This document shows, in pieces, positions 41,127-50,594 of a DNA stretch of 56,829 bases. The stretch comes from Betaproteobacteria bacterium. Its GTDB lineage: Bacteria; Pseudomonadota; Gammaproteobacteria; Burkholderiales; SG8-39. Each line of letters starts with the position of its first letter. Positions within the stretch are counted from its first letter, which is position 1. The stretch spans positions 1-56,829 of the forward strand of contig CANIIA010000007.1 in NCBI GenBank assembly GCA_947467435.1. Reading direction: 5' to 3'. The translations under genes were made by a program, and so were the position numbers. Below the pieces are notes generated by a model. That model worked only from the letters and a program-made list of their open reading frames with translations, searched no databases and was not told where the DNA came from.

Positions 41127-42443
41127 ATGCTGAGCAAAGAAGAAAATGAGTTATTGACGCAGACCGGTGCGAGTACGCCGATGGGTCGCTTGTTTCGTGC
41201 GCACTGGTTGCCCGTTTTACTTTCACAAGAATTGCCAACACCAGACGGCCCACCCAAACGTGTGCGTATCATGGGCGAAGACTTTGTTGCTTTTCGCGAC
41301 AGCGACAGACGCGTCGGGGTATTGGAACCGCATTGCCCACATCGTGGTGCCAATCTATTTTTTGGGCGCAACGAAGATTGTGGTTTGCGCTGTGCCTATC
41401 ACGGTTGGAAATTTGACGTGACTGGTCGCTGTATCGACATGCCATCTGTTCCCGCCAATGCATCGTATCGCGACACCATGCACGTGAAAGCATTGCTGGT
41501 GCGTGAGTGGGGAGAAATGATTTGGGTGTGGATGGGTGCAGGCGATACGCCACCTGCACTTCCCCAATTAGAATTTGCGCTAGTGCCATCAAGCCATCGT
41601 TACGTTTCAAAAAAACTACAGCAATGCAATTGGGCACAAGCCTGCGAAGGGGCGTTAGACACCACGCACTTTACCTATTTGCATATGGCGGTGGGTGAGT
41701 CGGAATCGCATTTAATGTCGGTGCTATCTGGCGCCGAAGCGGGTTTAGCGAAAGACCGTGCACGCTGGTTAAAAAACGATGGGTTGCCGGTATTTACCGT
41801 GCACGAACATGCCGCTGGTTTAGTGATGGGTGCATCGCGCCGCGCAGATGGCGATGCGTTGTATTGGCGCATTAGCCAATTTTTGATGCCATGCCACGCC
41901 TTGGCACCCAATGCCTTTCCTGGAGAAAATTATCACGGTCAAACGTGGGTGCCGATTGATGATCAATCGTGCTGGATTTATTGTTACAGCTGGAACCCAG
42001 AGCGTGCATTGACCGATGAAGAGCGCGATAAATTTCGCGCGGGACACTCTGTGCATGCCACAGTGGATGAACACTGGGTGCCACTGCGTAACCGCAGTAA
42101 CGATTATTTGATTGACCGTGATCGACAACAGCGCGCCACGTACACTGGCATTCAGGGTGTGTCAGAGCAAGATGCCGCTATTCAAGACAGTCAAGGCTTG
42201 ATTGCTGACCGCACGCGCGAACATTTGGGCCCAACCGATTTAGGTATTGTGCGTTTTCGACGTTTGGTCATGCAATCAGCGCGTGCTGTGGCGCAAGGCG
42301 AAGCGCCTCAACACGCACAACATCCAGCGGCGTATCGCGTGCGATCGGGCGGACATGTCGCGCATCGCGATAAAACATTTGCTGTGGTGATGCAAGAACG
42401 CTTTGGCGACGCTGCAGGTTGCGTGCACCCGACCGAAAAATAA
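41127..42443 (+). CDS. Rieske non-heme iron oxygenase, phthalate-dioxygenase type alpha subunit
   Basis: This is the catalytic component of a ring-hydroxylating or demethylating oxygenase, 438 residues. The Rieske 2Fe-2S motif is C70-P-H72 (EPHCPHRGANLFFG) and C89-A-Y-H92 (RCAYHGWKFD). The mononuclear iron site is in CEGALDTTHFTYLHM with D178, H181 and H186. It groups by eye with phthalate 4,5-dioxygenase-like enzymes, which hydroxylate aromatics or remove O/N-methyl groups. No dedicated reductase is adjacent; a flavin/2Fe-2S reductase lies 9.6 kb downstream (52079). It is the last gene of the rightward GntR arm. Confidence 0.93.
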   Translation: MLSKEENELLTQTGASTPMGRLFRAHWLPVLLSQELPTPDGPPKRVRIMGEDFVAFRDSDRRVGVLEPHCPHRGANLFFGRNEDCGLRCAYHGWKFDVTGRCIDMPSVPANASYRDTMHVKALLVREWGEMIWVWMGAGDTPPALPQLEFALVPSSHRYVSKKLQQCNWAQACEGALDTTHFTYLHMAVGESESHLMSVLSGAEAGLAKDRARWLKNDGLPVFTVHEHAAGLVMGASRRADGDALYWRISQFLMPCHALAPNAFPGENYHGQTWVPIDDQSCWIYCYSWNPERALTDEERDKFRAGHSVHATVDEHWVPLRNRSNDYLIDRDRQQRATYTGIQGVSEQDAAIQDSQGLIADRTREHLGPTDLGIVRFRRLVMQSARAVAQGEAPQHAQHPAAYRVRSGGHVAHRDKTFAVVMQERFGDAAGCVHPTEK

Positions 42444-42507
42444 AACGCGCTAGGTACGACGATCAGATCAACCGCCGCATCAACGTTCAACGCGTTTAAC
42501 CAGGAAA

Positions 42508-43092
42508 TTATTTTTTACGTTGTGCAAGACCGTGGCCATATACTTCTAGCACGGTGGGCCACAGCTCGCTTGCGCAATCGTGCAGTAGCGCTTGCCATTG
42601 CGGAGCATTCATATGATTGCGTTTGCGTTCAGCTTGCGGATCGGCCAGCGCACGCAACGGAAACATCAACTCCTGCAACGCAGGTGAATCGAGCAATCCC
42701 TCGGTGGGCGCTTCAAAAATATCAAACGCTTCGCAAAAGCCTAAGCACCAATTTGACCATGCCTCGGGTGTGTGTGCGGCGGCATCTTCGCCTAGAAAAA
42801 TAAGCGCAGCATCTTCGCGACCCTCTAGGGCGGCGCGTTGTTGATCAAAATAACGCGTCAGTAACTGCACCCAAATTTTTGCTTGCGCATCTCGGGTTAT
42901 TGCGCCCTCGATGCCCAGTGCGGGCGCCAACCAATCGTCGTTGTCTAAAGCAAACGGCAGGCTTGCAACGCCACATAAAAAGCCTTGCATGACATCCAGA
43001 GGCAGGGGGTCCCAACCAAAGGGATTCTCCGATTCGAGAAACTGTTCTAGCTGATCGAGTTCTTTTGTTGATAGAGGCACGTTAGAGCTCAA
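42508..43092 (-). CDS. UPF0149 (YecA/YgfB-like) family protein
   Basis: This 194-residue soluble, acidic protein matches the UPF0149 family by the stretches ENPFGWDPLPLDVMQGFLCGVAS and WSNWCLGFCEAFDIF. The function of the family is not settled. It does not show the C-terminal SEC-C zinc motif of YecA, so it is the short form. It lies six bases after lgt on the same strand and probably shares its transcript. Confidence 0.85.
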   Translation of the reverse strand: MSSNVPLSTKELDQLEQFLESENPFGWDPLPLDVMQGFLCGVASLPFALDNDDWLAPALGIEGAITRDAQAKIWVQLLTRYFDQQRAALEGREDAALIFLGEDAAAHTPEAWSNWCLGFCEAFDIFEAPTEGLLDSPALQELMFPLRALADPQAERKRNHMNAPQWQALLHDCASELWPTVLEVYGHGLAQRKK

Positions 43093-43097
43093 CCGGT

Positions 43098-43883
43098 TTA
43101 GCTAACGGAGATCGAGCGATGGCTACGCATCAATAACATCACACCGACGAACAGCATTGGCAGGCAGAGCCATTGACCCATGGTCATTCCCAGCGAAAGC
43201 ACGCCGAGAAATGCATCCGGTTCGCGGGCGAATTCACAAACAAACCGCGCAAGACCATAGCCCAATAAAAATAATCCACCCACTGAACCGGTTGGACGGG
43301 GACGCGCGGAATACCACCAGAGCAACACAAATAACAATACGCCTTCAGCGAACATTTCATATAACTGTGAAGGATGTCGCGGCATGGGTCCGCCGTCGCG
43401 AAACAGCATGCCCCAAGACACATCGGTGACACGTCCCCAGAGCTCGCCGTTTAAAAAATTTCCGAGACGTCCGGTGGCCAGGCCAATTGGTACCAATGGC
43501 GCTAAAAAATCACCGAGCTTGAGCCAAGCAATCTGATGGCGCCGTGCGATCCAATACAGCGCGATCAACACCCCAAGAAAGCCGCCATGAAAACTCATGC
43601 CGCCTTGCCAAATAAATAAAATTTCATTGGGATGGGCAAGATAGTAGACGGGCTTATAGAACAAAACGTAGCCGATGCGTCCACCGAGAATGACGCCGAG
43701 AATGCTCCAAAACATCAGATCTTCAAATTGCACTAAATTGATCGGCGCGTGACCTTGATTGATCCGCCGCCGACCCAACCACCACGCGGCACCAAAACCA
43801 ATCAGATACATCAAGCCATACCAGCGAATGGCGAGCGGACCAATGGCGAGAGCGACGGGGTCAATGTTGGGATGGGTGAGCAT
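43098..43883 (-). CDS. lgt: Prolipoprotein diacylglyceryl transferase
   Basis: Lgt attaches diacylglycerol to the lipobox cysteine of lipoproteins in the inner membrane. It has 261 residues with about seven helices. Signature elements are the N-terminal [34 protein letters not shown] (catalytic His region) and [18 protein letters not shown] (the Lgt signature). It begins 116 bp from the divergent EamA gene. Confidence 0.96.
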   Translation of the reverse strand: MLTHPNIDPVALAIGPLAIRWYGLMYLIGFGAAWWLGRRRINQGHAPINLVQFEDLMFWSILGVILGGRIGYVLFYKPVYYLAHPNEILFIWQGGMSFHGGFLGVLIALYWIARRHQIAWLKLGDFLAPLVPIGLATGRLGNFLNGELWGRVTDVSWGMLFRDGGPMPRHPSQLYEMFAEGVLLFVLLWWYSARPRPTGSVGGLFLLGYGLARFVCEFAREPDAFLGVLSLGMTMGQWLCLPMLFVGVMLLMRSHRSISVS

Positions 43884-43999
43884 ACAAACGCGATGTTACC
43901 TGCTTCGTTGATACTGTTGCTATCGATTGTCTCGCGCAATGAGTCGACGCCATACCTTGCTTCAGGCATGCTGCGCAGATTGTGCTTGTGCTTGATGTG

Positions 44000-44944
44000 A
44001 TGACACGCGTATTGAACCAACGCCCTTGGACCGCGTATGCGGCAGTGATTTTGACGACGGCCTTGTGGGGCAGTAATCCTGCACTCACGCGCTTGGCCTT
44101 GGTATCGATCGGACCAATCACGCTGGCGTGGTTACGTTGGTTGATCGTGCTGGTGATCCTGAGCCCGGTGTTGTGGACCGAACGTGCATCCATCCAAGCA
44201 GCGTTTCGTCATCACTGGAAAATTCTCTGTGCCTACGCCTTGCTTGCTTGCGCACCACAAAACATCATCACCAATTTGGGTCTGCAATGGTCTTCGGCGG
44301 TGAATCTTGGCTTGATGAATTCAACGATTCCAGTACAGATTTTGATTTGGAGTGCGATCCTAGGCCGCCGTCGAATTCAGTCATTAGAAATACTCGGCGT
44401 GGCGGTTTCAATGCTGGGCGTTTTGGTGATTTTGTTTCAGGGGGCGTTCGAACGGGTGCTGAATTTGCAGTTCACCCCGGGTGATGTGGCGTTTTTTGTG
44501 TCGATGTTAATGTGGTCGATTTACACCATCTATTTGGATCGTCGGCCAGCGAAGTTATCGGCCCACGCGTTGATCGGCTGTATTTCGCTGATTGGCGTGT
44601 TGCAAACCTTACCGTTGGCGTTGTTTGAAGTGATGTTCATTTCTACGCCGACCTTCACGATGACCACGGTGTTGGTGTTGGCATACATCGGGGCGGGCCC
44701 AACGCTGCTGGCGATGCTGGCCTACAACCATGGCGTGGCGCGCATTGGCGCTGCAAAAGCGGGGGTGTTGGTGCACCTGATGCCGGTGTTTGCTAGTGTC
44801 TTTGCCGTGTTGGTGCTCAACGAACCGATACGTTTATTTCATGCCGCTGGCTTTGCGCTGGTGGTGGGGGGTGCGCTGTTGGCCTTATTTGGACCGCGGC
44901 AAACGCGCGCTGACTTGATATCATCGCCAGCTTCAAAAACTTAG
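44000..44944 (+). CDS. EamA-family (DMT superfamily) transporter
   Basis: This permease has 314 residues and about ten hydrophobic helices in two EamA repeats (about 13-145 and 160-300). The repeats show [18 protein letters not shown] and, in the second half, [25 protein letters not shown]. Family members export amino acids, metabolites or drugs. ATG 44000 (MTRVLNQ) is preferred; TTG or GTG codons just upstream would add up to seven residues. It lies 11 bases before ilvD, so a link with branched-chain amino acid metabolism is possible. Confidence 0.87.
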   Translation: MTRVLNQRPWTAYAAVILTTALWGSNPALTRLALVSIGPITLAWLRWLIVLVILSPVLWTERASIQAAFRHHWKILCAYALLACAPQNIITNLGLQWSSAVNLGLMNSTIPVQILIWSAILGRRRIQSLEILGVAVSMLGVLVILFQGAFERVLNLQFTPGDVAFFVSMLMWSIYTIYLDRRPAKLSAHALIGCISLIGVLQTLPLALFEVMFISTPTFTMTTVLVLAYIGAGPTLLAMLAYNHGVARIGAAKAGVLVHLMPVFASVFAVLVLNEPIRLFHAAGFALVVGGALLALFGPRQTRADLISSPASKT

Positions 44945-44955
44945 GAGATTGCACC

Positions 44956-46644
44956 GTGGCTGATCAATCCAATTGGCGCTCAAAAACGATCACGGGTGGT
45001 GTTGCCCGCTCACCCAATCGCGCCATGCTACGCGCTGTGGGTTTTAAAGACGGTGACTTTGATAAGCCCATCATTGGTGTAGCCAACGGACACTCCACAC
45101 TCAATCCATGTAACGCCGGTATTCAGCCCTTGGTTGATCGTGCCATCGCAGCGCTCGAAACTGCCGGTGCGAAACCACAAATGTTTGGTGTACCGACCAT
45201 TACAGATGGCATTGGTATGGGTACCGAAGCGATGAAGTATTCGTTGGTGTCGCGTGAAGTGATTGCCGACGCGATCGAAACTTCAGTCAATGGACAAGCG
45301 ATGGATGGCGCGCTGGTCGTGGGCGGTTGCGACAAAAATATGCCAGGCGGAATGATGGCGATTGCGCGTATGAATGTGCCGGCGATTTATGTTTACGCGG
45401 GCACCATCAAGCCGGGTAAATGGAAGGGTGTTGATCTCACCATTGTGTCGGCCTTTGAAGCGGTGGGCGCGTTTTCCGCGGGTAAGATGAGCAAAGAAGA
45501 TTTTGTGGGTATCGAAAAAAATGCCTGCCCCTCGGTGGGTGCGTGCGGTGGCATGTATACCGCCAACACTATGTCATCTTCGTTTGAAGCCTTAGGCATG
45601 AGTCTGTTGGGCTCATCGCAAATGGCCTCACCCGATGCAGAAAAAGCCGATTCCGCTGCGGCCTCAGCAAAAGTGTTGGTGAACGCAGTACGCAAGAATT
45701 TACGTCCGCGCAAAATCATTACGCGAAAATCGATTGAAAACGCCGTGGCATTAATTATGGCGACAGGTGGTTCTACGAATGCGGTGTTGCACTTCTTGGC
45801 AATCGCTGCGGCTGCGCAAGTCAAATGGACCATCGATGACTTTGAACGCGTGCGTCGTCGGGTGCCGGTGTTGTGTGATTTAAAACCCTCTGGACGCTAT
45901 GTTGCAGTCGATTTTCATCGTGCAGGCGGTGTGCCGCAAGTGCTGAAAATTTTGCTCGCCAATGGTTTGCTACACGGTGATTGCATGACGATCACCGGCA
46001 AAACGATGGCTGAAGAGCTGCGTTCGATTCCTGCCGTGCCGGCGAAAAATCAAGATGTCATTCGACCGTTTAACAACCCGTTGTACAAGCAAGGCCATCT
46101 GGCCATCTTGAAAGGCAATCTAGCCACTGAAGGTTGTGTGGCAAAAATTACCGGCTTAAAAAATCCGGTAATTACCGGACCAGCACGCGTGTTTGATTCA
46201 GAGCCCGATGCTATGAAAGCGATTCTGGCTAAAAAAATTAAAGCCGGTGACGTGGTGGTGATTCGCTACGAAGGCCCCAAAGGGGGGCCGGGCATGCAAG
46301 AGATGCTGGCGCCAACTTCGGCGTTGATCGGGCAGGGGCTGGGTGAGTCGGTGGGGTTGCTTACCGATGGTCGTTTTTCAGGTGGAACGTGGGGCATGGT
46401 GGTCGGACATGTGGCGCCTGAAGCATTTGTCGGCGGCACCATTGCGTTGGTCAAGAACGGTGACTCGATCACCATCGATGCACACAAGCGCCTGATCCAA
46501 CTCAATGTCAGTCAAAAAGAAATTGCCGCACGCCGCAAAAAATGGAAGCAACCTAAGCCGCGTTACACCCGTGGTTTACTGGCCAAATACACCAAGCTCG
46601 TGTCGACTGCCAGTTTAGGTGCTATTACTGATCACGATGACTAA
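44956..46644 (+). CDS. ilvD: Dihydroxy-acid dehydratase
   Basis: IlvD dehydrates 2,3-dihydroxy-isovalerate and -methylvalerate in valine, leucine and isoleucine synthesis. It has 562 residues. Fe-S cysteine motifs are visible as [20 protein letters not shown] (ILVD_EDD signature 1) and [20 protein letters not shown]. The C-terminal signature 2 appears as [26 protein letters not shown] 44956 has AGGAG upstream. Sugar-acid dehydratases are the main alternative within the family, but length and motifs fit IlvD. Confidence 0.94.
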   Translation: MADQSNWRSKTITGGVARSPNRAMLRAVGFKDGDFDKPIIGVANGHSTLNPCNAGIQPLVDRAIAALETAGAKPQMFGVPTITDGIGMGTEAMKYSLVSREVIADAIETSVNGQAMDGALVVGGCDKNMPGGMMAIARMNVPAIYVYAGTIKPGKWKGVDLTIVSAFEAVGAFSAGKMSKEDFVGIEKNACPSVGACGGMYTANTMSSSFEALGMSLLGSSQMASPDAEKADSAAASAKVLVNAVRKNLRPRKIITRKSIENAVALIMATGGSTNAVLHFLAIAAAAQVKWTIDDFERVRRRVPVLCDLKPSGRYVAVDFHRAGGVPQVLKILLANGLLHGDCMTITGKTMAEELRSIPAVPAKNQDVIRPFNNPLYKQGHLAILKGNLATEGCVAKITGLKNPVITGPARVFDSEPDAMKAILAKKIKAGDVVVIRYEGPKGGPGMQEMLAPTSALIGQGLGESVGLLTDGRFSGGTWGMVVGHVAPEAFVGGTIALVKNGDSITIDAHKRLIQLNVSQKEIAARRKKWKQPKPRYTRGLLAKYTKLVSTASLGAITDHDD

Positions 46645-46663
46645 GCCACTTTTAGGAGCATTG

Positions 46664-46969
46664 ATGAAAGCGACACTGTCCATCATCGCCACCCTTAGCC
46701 TACTCGCGCCTACATTGGCGCAAGCTAGCGAAGAGCTGGCACGCAAACACCATTGTTTGTCCTGTCACGCAATCGACAAAAAACTCGTCGGCCCGTCGTA
46801 CAAAGACATCGCTGCCAAGTACAAAGGCGATGCATCCGCAGAGGCCAAGCTGATCGACAAGGTAAAAAAAGGCGGCATGGGCGTTTGGGGTCAGATCCCG
46901 ATGCCGGGGAATGACAAAATCCCTGACGCAGAACTCAAAGCGCTGGTGACTTGGGTGCTCAAGCAATAA
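46664..46969 (+). CDS. Periplasmic class I cytochrome c (c551/c552 type)
   Basis: This small c-type cytochrome has 101 residues. A signal peptide (about 1-21, ending AQA) precedes the heme site CLSCH (31-35). The axial methionine is M80 in WGQIPMPGND. A Lys-rich surface matches cytochrome c551/c552 electron carriers. TTAGGAG lies upstream of ATG 46664. It follows ilvD by 19 bp and is ended by two strong hairpins. It may receive electrons from quinol oxidation or periplasmic dehydrogenases. Confidence 0.95.
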   Translation: MKATLSIIATLSLLAPTLAQASEELARKHHCLSCHAIDKKLVGPSYKDIAAKYKGDASAEAKLIDKVKKGGMGVWGQIPMPGNDKIPDAELKALVTWVLKQ

Positions 46970-46980
46970 GCGTTGCAATC

Positions 46981-47006
46981 AACGCTGCCAGCGAACTGGC
47001 AGCGTT
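46981..47006 (+). other. 10-bp perfect hairpin after the cytochrome c gene
   Basis: AACGCTGCCA and TGGCAGCGTT form a perfect 10-bp stem with a GCGAAC loop, 11 bases after the stop. No T-run follows directly, but a true terminator hairpin starts two bases later. It may be a 3' stabilising structure. Confidence 0.7.
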
Positions 47007-47007
47007 C

Positions 47008-47038
47008 AAAAAAACCGGGACGACGTCTCGGTTTTTTT
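47008..47038. terminator. Bidirectional rho-independent terminator
   Basis: Seven A, then CCGGGAC, a GAC loop, GTCTCGG and seven T form a long hairpin (one G-T pair). The A and T runs allow termination in both directions. It separates ilvD-cytochrome c from the liv-type operon. Confidence 0.9.
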
Positions 47039-47153
47039 ACGCCGGTGATTCCTGTTGCTCGGATGCAGGTGCTCCCCTATCATCCGCAGCGTGCACGTGG
47101 TTGTTTAGATCTCCTGCGTCACGCACACCGATTTCATTTCTTTGGAGGTAGGT

Positions 47154-48419
47154 ATGTCACGTTTATCGATGCGTTTGGTCGCGATGGTCTTGCTGGCAGT
47201 GTTGGCCGCTTGTGGCGAGCAGAAAAAACCAGAACCAGTAAAAGCGGCCGCACCGGCGGTACTCGAAGTACGTATTGGTCACGTGGCGCCCATGACCGGG
47301 CAAATTGCGCACTTAGGTAAAGACAACGAAAACGGAGCGCAGCTGGCGATTGCACAAGCCAACGCCGCAGGCATAAAAATCGGCGGACAAGATGTGCGTT
47401 TTATTTTGCTGAGTGAAGACGATCAAGCCGATCCAAAAGTTGGCACCACCGTGGCACAAAAACTCGTGGATGCCAAAGTTGCCGGTGTGGTCGGTCATTT
47501 AAATTCGGGTACGTCGATTCCAGCTTCGGAAATTTATAGCAACGGCAATATTCCCGTCATCTCGGGTTCAGCCACGAACCCGAAACTCACCGAACAAGGA
47601 TTTAAAACGCAATTTCGTGTGGTGGGTCGTGATGATCAACAAGGCCCAGCCATTGCGCAGTACCTCGTCGATACACGTAAACCGAAGGTCGTTGCCATCA
47701 TTGACGATGCCACGGCCTACGGCGAGGGCTTGGCCAACGAAGTCGAGAAAACCCTCAAAGCTGCAAATGTGAAAGTGTTGCCGCGCGAAAAGGGCACCGA
47801 TAAAACCACCGATTGGAAAGCCGTACTCACCAAGATCAAAGGCAAAAAACCCGACGCAGTGTTTTACGGCGGGATGGATGCCACCGGCGGCCCATTACTC
47901 AAACAAGCGCGCGAGCTAGGCATCAAAGCCGTGTTTGCTTTCGGTGATGGCTCTTGCACCGCTGAAATGGCCAAGCTTGCTGGTGCCGCTGCGGAAGGTT
48001 TGCTCTGCTCACAGGCCGGCATTCCAGTTGAAGCCGCTGATGCAAAATTTCTTGCCGCGTACAAAGCCAAGTTCGATAACGTTGAGCCGATTTTATATTC
48101 GCCCTTTACCTACGACGCAACGCAGCTGCTGATTGCCGCTATGCAAAAAGCAGATTCAGCAGACCCGGCGAAATACTTACCAATCTTGGCGGGCATTTCA
48201 CATCGTGGCGCGACGGGCACCATCGCGTTTGATGAAAAAGGCGATCGTAAAGACGCAGAGATGACGATCTTTACGCTGCAAGCAGGCAAGATTACGGCGC
48301 TGGCGGTGATTAAATCGGGACAGACCATCCCAATTGCTGAATTTGTGAAGATGGCTGCGCCCGCGCCTGAATCCACACCGGCACCGAGCACCGCAGCGCC
48401 AGAGGTCAATAAAAAATAA
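47154..48419 (+). CDS. Branched-chain amino acid ABC transporter substrate-binding lipoprotein (LivK-like)
   Basis: This periplasmic-binding-protein type I receptor has 421 residues. The N-terminus is a lipoprotein signal with lipobox LAAC and acylated Cys at about residue 20, an unusual feature because LivK/LivJ proteins are normally soluble. The core starts LEVRIGHVAPMTGQIAHLGKDNENGAQLAI, with GVVGHLNSGTSIPASEIY and KVVAIIDDATAYGEGLANEVEK. A Pro/Ala-rich tail (about 400-421) ends the protein. ATG 47154 has GGAGGT upstream. It is followed after 121 bp by livHMGF. The ligand may be leucine-type amino acids or another amide/amino acid. Confidence 0.93.
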   Translation: MSRLSMRLVAMVLLAVLAACGEQKKPEPVKAAAPAVLEVRIGHVAPMTGQIAHLGKDNENGAQLAIAQANAAGIKIGGQDVRFILLSEDDQADPKVGTTVAQKLVDAKVAGVVGHLNSGTSIPASEIYSNGNIPVISGSATNPKLTEQGFKTQFRVVGRDDQQGPAIAQYLVDTRKPKVVAIIDDATAYGEGLANEVEKTLKAANVKVLPREKGTDKTTDWKAVLTKIKGKKPDAVFYGGMDATGGPLLKQARELGIKAVFAFGDGSCTAEMAKLAGAAAEGLLCSQAGIPVEAADAKFLAAYKAKFDNVEPILYSPFTYDATQLLIAAMQKADSADPAKYLPILAGISHRGATGTIAFDEKGDRKDAEMTIFTLQAGKITALAVIKSGQTIPIAEFVKMAAPAPESTPAPSTAAPEVNKK

Positions 48420-48540
48420 ATTGGCGCAGCATACGCAACGCAGCCGATGATGTGTACATGCACTTGATCTGCTTAACGATCGGCGCGCATGTTTCTGTCA
48501 CTAAGCCGCGCGTGTAGCAACCACACCGTTTGCTGCACGC

Positions 48541-49527
48541 GTGGACATCTTTCTTCAACAACTGATCAATGGCATCACGCTAGGTAGCGTGTATGCCGTC
48601 GTGGCCTTGGGCTATACCATGGTCTACGGCATCATTCAGTTAATTAATTTTGCGCATGGCGAAGTCGTCATGATTGGCGCCATGGTGGCCTTGACGGTGA
48701 TTGGTCTACTGGCCCCGTTGGGTTTTCCACCGATGTTGGTGGTGTTGATCGGCACACTCTGCGCGATGCTGGTTTGTGTGGCGACTGCTTGGTCGATGGA
48801 AAAACTCGCCTACCGACCTTTACGACACGCCCCACGCTTGGCCCCACTGATTACCGCGATTGGTGTGTCGATCATTTTGCAGCACGTGGCGATGTTGGTA
48901 TGGAGTCGTAATGTATTGGCGTTTCCACAAATCATCCATACAGTGAGTTATTCGGTTGGTGGCGCACAGATCACCAACATTCAAATCGCGATAGTGTTGT
49001 TGAGTGTCGTTTTAATGGCCAGCTTATCGTTGTTGGTGTATCGCACGAGATTAGGTACTGCGATGCGAGCCACCGCACAAAATGCGCACGTCGCAGCACT
49101 GATGGGAGTGGATGTCGATCGCGTTATCTCGATGACGTTTTTGATCGGTGCGTTCCTTGCTGCGATGGCCGGTGTGATGGTGGGAAGTTATTACGGTGTC
49201 GCGCAATACACCATGGGATCCATGCTCGGTCTCAAAGCGTTTTCTGCAGCCGTTCTGGGTGGCATTGGTCATCTGCCAGGTGCCATGCTTGGTGGTTTAG
49301 TACTCGGTGTGGTTGAAGCACTCGGTGCTGGGTACATCGGTGAGTTGACCGATCTTTGTCATCTGCAAGCATTGTCAGAGCGCTTAGCTGAGCGCTGCGC
49401 TGCTGACGGACATTTGGTGCTGTTTGGCTCGAACTATCAGGATGTATTTGCATTCATTGTGTTGATTGTGGTGTTAATCGTGCGGCCACAAGGCTTACTT
49501 GGTGAGCGCACCGGAGAGCGCGCATGA
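48541..49527 (+). CDS. livH: Branched-chain amino acid ABC transporter permease LivH
   Basis: This inner-membrane permease has 328 residues and about eight helices. It starts at GTG 48541 with DIFLQQLINGITLGSVYAVVALGYTMVYGI. The conserved GIGHLPGAMLGGLVLGVVEALGAGYIG region is present. Directly after it lies an extra polar stretch of about 24 residues (about 271-294, DLCHLQALSERLAERC...) not usual in the family, before the normal GSNYQDVFAFIVLIVVLIVRPQGLLG. The stop overlaps the livM start (ATGA). Confidence 0.93.
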   Translation: MDIFLQQLINGITLGSVYAVVALGYTMVYGIIQLINFAHGEVVMIGAMVALTVIGLLAPLGFPPMLVVLIGTLCAMLVCVATAWSMEKLAYRPLRHAPRLAPLITAIGVSIILQHVAMLVWSRNVLAFPQIIHTVSYSVGGAQITNIQIAIVLLSVVLMASLSLLVYRTRLGTAMRATAQNAHVAALMGVDVDRVISMTFLIGAFLAAMAGVMVGSYYGVAQYTMGSMLGLKAFSAAVLGGIGHLPGAMLGGLVLGVVEALGAGYIGELTDLCHLQALSERLAERCAADGHLVLFGSNYQDVFAFIVLIVVLIVRPQGLLGERTGERA

Positions 49528-50594
49528 CATCGCATGCGACGAACCCTCGCGCTTGGCTGGGATTGTTGTTGATTGCAGTGGCACTGATTGCCTTACCTTT
49601 CGCGTTATCGATGGCCGGCACCGCGTGGGTACGTATCGCTAACTTGGCGTTGTTATATGTGCTGTTGGCTTTAGGCTTGAATATCGTGGTGGGCTTTGCA
49701 GGCTTACTCGATTTAGGTTACATCGCGTTTTATGCGGTCGGTGCGTATGTGTATGCCTTGCTCGCTAGTCCGCACTTTGGATTGCATCTACCTTTTTGGA
49801 TCATCTTACCGATTGGCGCATTGTTGGCTGCGTTGTGTGGCGTGGTGCTCGGCACGCCGACATTAAAGCTTCGTGGGGATTACTTAGCGATTGTGACCCT
49901 CGGCTTTGGCGAAATTATTCGTATCGTGCTAAATAATTTATCGCAACCCATCAACTTAACGAACGGGCCACAAGGTCTTGCACGCATCGACGCTTTTCAA
50001 TTGGGTCCGGTGCATTTTGCGAAACGCGATGTGATCTTTGGGATAGAAATCACCGGCCCAATGAAGTATTACTGGTTGTTGTTATTGCTATTGATGGCAA
50101 CGCTGGTGTTAGTGGTTCGGTTGCAAAACTCGCGGATCGGTCGCGCATGGGAGGCGATTCGAGAAGACGAAATTGCCGCCCGCGCGATGGGTATTCATAC
50201 CACGGCGATCAAATTGTTGGCCTTTGCCATTGGCGCAAGTATCGGTGGATTAGCCGGTGGGGTTTTTGCCGCCGTACAAGGGTTCGTTTCACCCGAAAGT
50301 TTTGTGCTGGTTGAGTCTGTCATGGTGGTCGCCATGGTGGTGCTTGGCGGTATGGGAAATATTCCTGGTGTGGTGTTTGGCGCGTTGTTGCTTGCGTTAG
50401 TGCCTGAGTTGTTGCGTTATAGCGTTGAGCCATTACAGCAGTGGATGTTTGGTCGCGCGGTGGTTGCACCAGAAGTGCTGCGGATGTTGATTTTTGGTTT
50501 TGCGCTGGTGTTGGTTATGCGTTGGCGCCCTGCGGGTTTGATCCCCACGTTAATACGCACACGCATGGTGGCGCAGCCATCCAGCACAAAATGA
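49524..50594 (+). CDS. livM: Branched-chain amino acid ABC transporter permease LivM
   Basis: This is the second permease subunit, 356 residues. The family core GLNIVVGFAGLLDLGYIAFYAVGAYVYALL (about 51-80), the loop LGTPTLKLRGDYLAIVTLGFGEIIRI and the EAA-like SRIGRAWEAIREDEIAARAMG are all visible. It overlaps livH upstream and livG downstream by four bases each (ATGA), so the operon is tightly coupled. Confidence 0.95.
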   Translation: MTSHATNPRAWLGLLLIAVALIALPFALSMAGTAWVRIANLALLYVLLALGLNIVVGFAGLLDLGYIAFYAVGAYVYALLASPHFGLHLPFWIILPIGALLAALCGVVLGTPTLKLRGDYLAIVTLGFGEIIRIVLNNLSQPINLTNGPQGLARIDAFQLGPVHFAKRDVIFGIEITGPMKYYWLLLLLLMATLVLVVRLQNSRIGRAWEAIREDEIAARAMGIHTTAIKLLAFAIGASIGGLAGGVFAAVQGFVSPESFVLVESVMVVAMVVLGGMGNIPGVVFGALLLALVPELLRYSVEPLQQWMFGRAVVAPEVLRMLIFGFALVLVMRWRPAGLIPTLIRTRMVAQPSSTK

